From contig JAWXBI010000137.1 of assembly GCA_034439915.1 (NCBI GenBank), forward strand, positions 1-16,923: DNA of 16,923 nt. The letters run 5' to 3'. The notes below the pieces were generated by a model, which was not told the origin of the DNA, made no database searches, and saw only the letters and a program-made list of their open reading frames with translations. Numbering within the stretch: the stretch's first letter is position 1; each line of letters opens with the position of its first letter. Positions 15,876 through 16,923 of the stretch are shown in pieces. The translations under genes were made by a program, and so were the position numbers. Source of the stretch: JADJLQ01 sp034439915. Lineage in GTDB: Bacteria; Bacteroidota; Bacteroidia; Chitinophagales; Saprospiraceae.

Positions 15876-16901
15876 ATGTCAAAAAAAGTAGTTACGCTGG
15901 GCGAAATTATGTTGCGATTGTCTACGCCCGATTTTAAGCGGTTTATCCAGGCAGATAGTTTAGAAGTTACCTATGGAGGAGGTGAAGCCAATGTAGCTGC
16001 TGCGTTGTGCAATTATGGACTGAACGGCACTTTTGTAACCAAAGTCCCGGACAATCCAATCGGGCAATCCGCGATCAATCATTTGAGAAGGTTTGGGGTG
16101 GATACCCGGTTTATAGTGCGTGGCGGTGATCGTCTGGGCATCTATTTTTTAGAAACCGGGGCGAGTATGCGCGCATCCCAGGTGATCTATGACCGGTCCG
16201 GGGCATCGATTGCTGAAGCCCGGGCCAGCGAATTTGATTTTGATCAAATTTTGAAAGATGCGGTTTGGTTCCATACTACCGGGATCACGCCTGCCCTGAG
16301 TGACGAAGCAGCAGCACTTACGGAAGCTGCCCTCAAGGCAGCGAAGGCCAAAGGGATCACGACCAGCATTGATTTGAACTATCGCAAAAAACTTTGGAGT
16401 AAGGAAAAAGCCAGGGCCGTGATGACCAACCTTTGTCAATATGTGGATATCTGCATCGGGAATGAAGAAGACGCGGATACCACGCTGGGATTCAAAGCAG
16501 CCCATACGGATGTCACGAAAGGTGAATTGGACCTGGAAGGATTTAAAGAAGTGTTTAAACAAATGAAAGAAAAATTCGGTTTTAAATTTATAGCATCTTC
16601 CCTCCGGGAGAGTCACAGCGCCAGCGATAATGGCTGGAGTGCCCTGGTATATGATGGCAATGAATTTTATCATACCAAACAATACCATATCAGGATTGTC
16701 GACCGGGTTGGCAGTGGTGATTCATTTGCCAGCGGGTTGATTTATGGCCTGATCAGCGGCATGTCTATGAAAGAAGCAGCCGAATTCGGGGTAGCAGCCA
16801 GTGCTTTAAAACACACCATCCCCGGTGACATGAACCATGCCACACTAAAAGAAGTGCAGGAATTGATGAAAGGAGATGGCAGTGGAAGGGTTCAACGTTA
16901 A
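15876..16901 (+). CDS. kdgK: 2-dehydro-3-deoxygluconate kinase (PfkB family)
   Basis: A 341-residue PfkB/ribokinase-family sugar kinase that phosphorylates 2-keto-3-deoxygluconate to KDPG, the point where the KduI and UxaBC branches join. The N-terminal signature is VTYGGGEANVAAAL (32-45). The C-terminal PfkB signature VDRVGSGDSFASGLIYG holds the catalytic base Asp282. The frame opens at 15828, but the Met at 15876 (MSKKVVTLGEIMLRL) aligns with family N-termini and lies at a normal distance from the promoter. The pathway context and the next start codon 8 nt downstream (perhaps an aldolase gene) support KdgK over fructokinase. It may be transcribed both from its own promoter and by read-through from uxaC. 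Confidence 0.92.
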   Translation: MSKKVVTLGEIMLRLSTPDFKRFIQADSLEVTYGGGEANVAAALCNYGLNGTFVTKVPDNPIGQSAINHLRRFGVDTRFIVRGGDRLGIYFLETGASMRASQVIYDRSGASIAEARASEFDFDQILKDAVWFHTTGITPALSDEAAALTEAALKAAKAKGITTSIDLNYRKKLWSKEKARAVMTNLCQYVDICIGNEEDADTTLGFKAAHTDVTKGELDLEGFKEVFKQMKEKFGFKFIASSLRESHSASDNGWSALVYDGNEFYHTKQYHIRIVDRVGSGDSFASGLIYGLISGMSMKEAAEFGVAASALKHTIPGDMNHATLKEVQELMKGDGSGRVQR

Positions 16902-16904
16902 CCC
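16888..16904. repeat. Inverted repeat GGGTT-N7-AACCC over the kdgK stop
   Basis: Perfect 5-bp arms flank CAACGTT at the end of kdgK, directly before the next start codon. The AACGTT core and GGT/ACC flanks recall the palindrome before the LacI-family gene, but the half-site spacing differs by inserted bases. It could be a weak operator, a small hairpin between the two genes, or chance. Confidence 0.3.
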
Positions 16905-16909
16905 ATGGT

Positions 16910-16923
16910 ATGGAAAAATTTAA
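16910..16923 (+). CDS. Start of a further gene cut by the window edge
   Basis: Eight nt after the kdgK stop an ATG opens a frame (M-E-K-F...) that runs off the window. A second ATG at 16905 lies in another frame (M-V-W-K-N-L). The next expected step is KDPG aldolase (eda), which commonly follows kdgK in Bacteroidota, but four codons cannot show this; the assignment is inference from context only. Confidence 0.35.

Noticed and set aside
14370..16688. Long antisense frames inside uxaC (14370-14834) and kdgK (16149-16688)
   Set aside because: They lie opposite clearly conserved enzymes and read as complements of those codons, with no independent family features.
1..16923. tRNA, rRNA, transposase, integrase or toxin-antitoxin genes
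   Set aside because: None was seen on either strand; intergenic stretches lack tRNA T-arm motifs and no frame shows mobile-element features.

Overview
The window looks like a chromosomal segment of a Bacteroidota species, possibly Saprospiraceae or Chitinophagales (the family-level guess is inference). The signs are moderate GC, A-rich leaders without Shine-Dalgarno sites, an exact Bacteroidota-type promoter (TTTG-N19-TANNTTTG) before kdgK, small Bacteroidota-style membrane proteins (a DUF5362-like one among them), and heptad and palindromic repeats between genes. Every gene up to 10929 lies on the minus strand and every gene from 11532 on lies on the plus strand, so there is one divergent junction (about 10930-11531).

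Minus strand, read in transcription order from the junction: a LacI-family repressor with a perfect 14-bp palindrome just before its start codon; a GH51 alpha-L-arabinofuranosidase relic that has lost its catalytic core in frame; a probable lipoprotein with cytochrome c and PQQ-type sugar dehydrogenase domains; an exported TIM-barrel sugar isomerase/epimerase-like protein; a Tat-exported gluconate-2-dehydrogenase-type small subunit; and its GMC flavoprotein partner. Together the last four resemble a periplasmic sugar-oxidation module. Then come a DUF5362-like membrane protein, a spermidine-synthase-like methyltransferase-fold protein and a membrane protein with a TPR-like tail. After a 706-bp gap full of degenerate repeats there is a secreted CocE/NonD-type serine hydrolase, and then a heptad-repeat array at the left edge.

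Plus strand: a compact hexuronate-catabolism operon. A small secreted SnoaL/DUF4440-like protein overlaps kduI by ATGA, followed by uxaB (3-nt gap) and uxaC (8-nt overlap). kdgK follows under its own promoter, and the first codons of another gene lie at the right edge. UxaC and UxaB take glucuronate/galacturonate to fructuronate/tagaturonate and on to the aldonates. KduI handles the unsaturated uronates released by polysaccharide lyases. KdgK phosphorylates 2-keto-3-deoxygluconate, where the branches meet. The altronate/mannonate dehydratases, KduD and a certain KDPG aldolase are not in the window.

Most of this is recognisable metabolism and I see no defence or mobile system. The most unusual items are the in-frame core-deleted GH51 gene, the exported oxidation module beside uronate genes, and the non-coding repeats.
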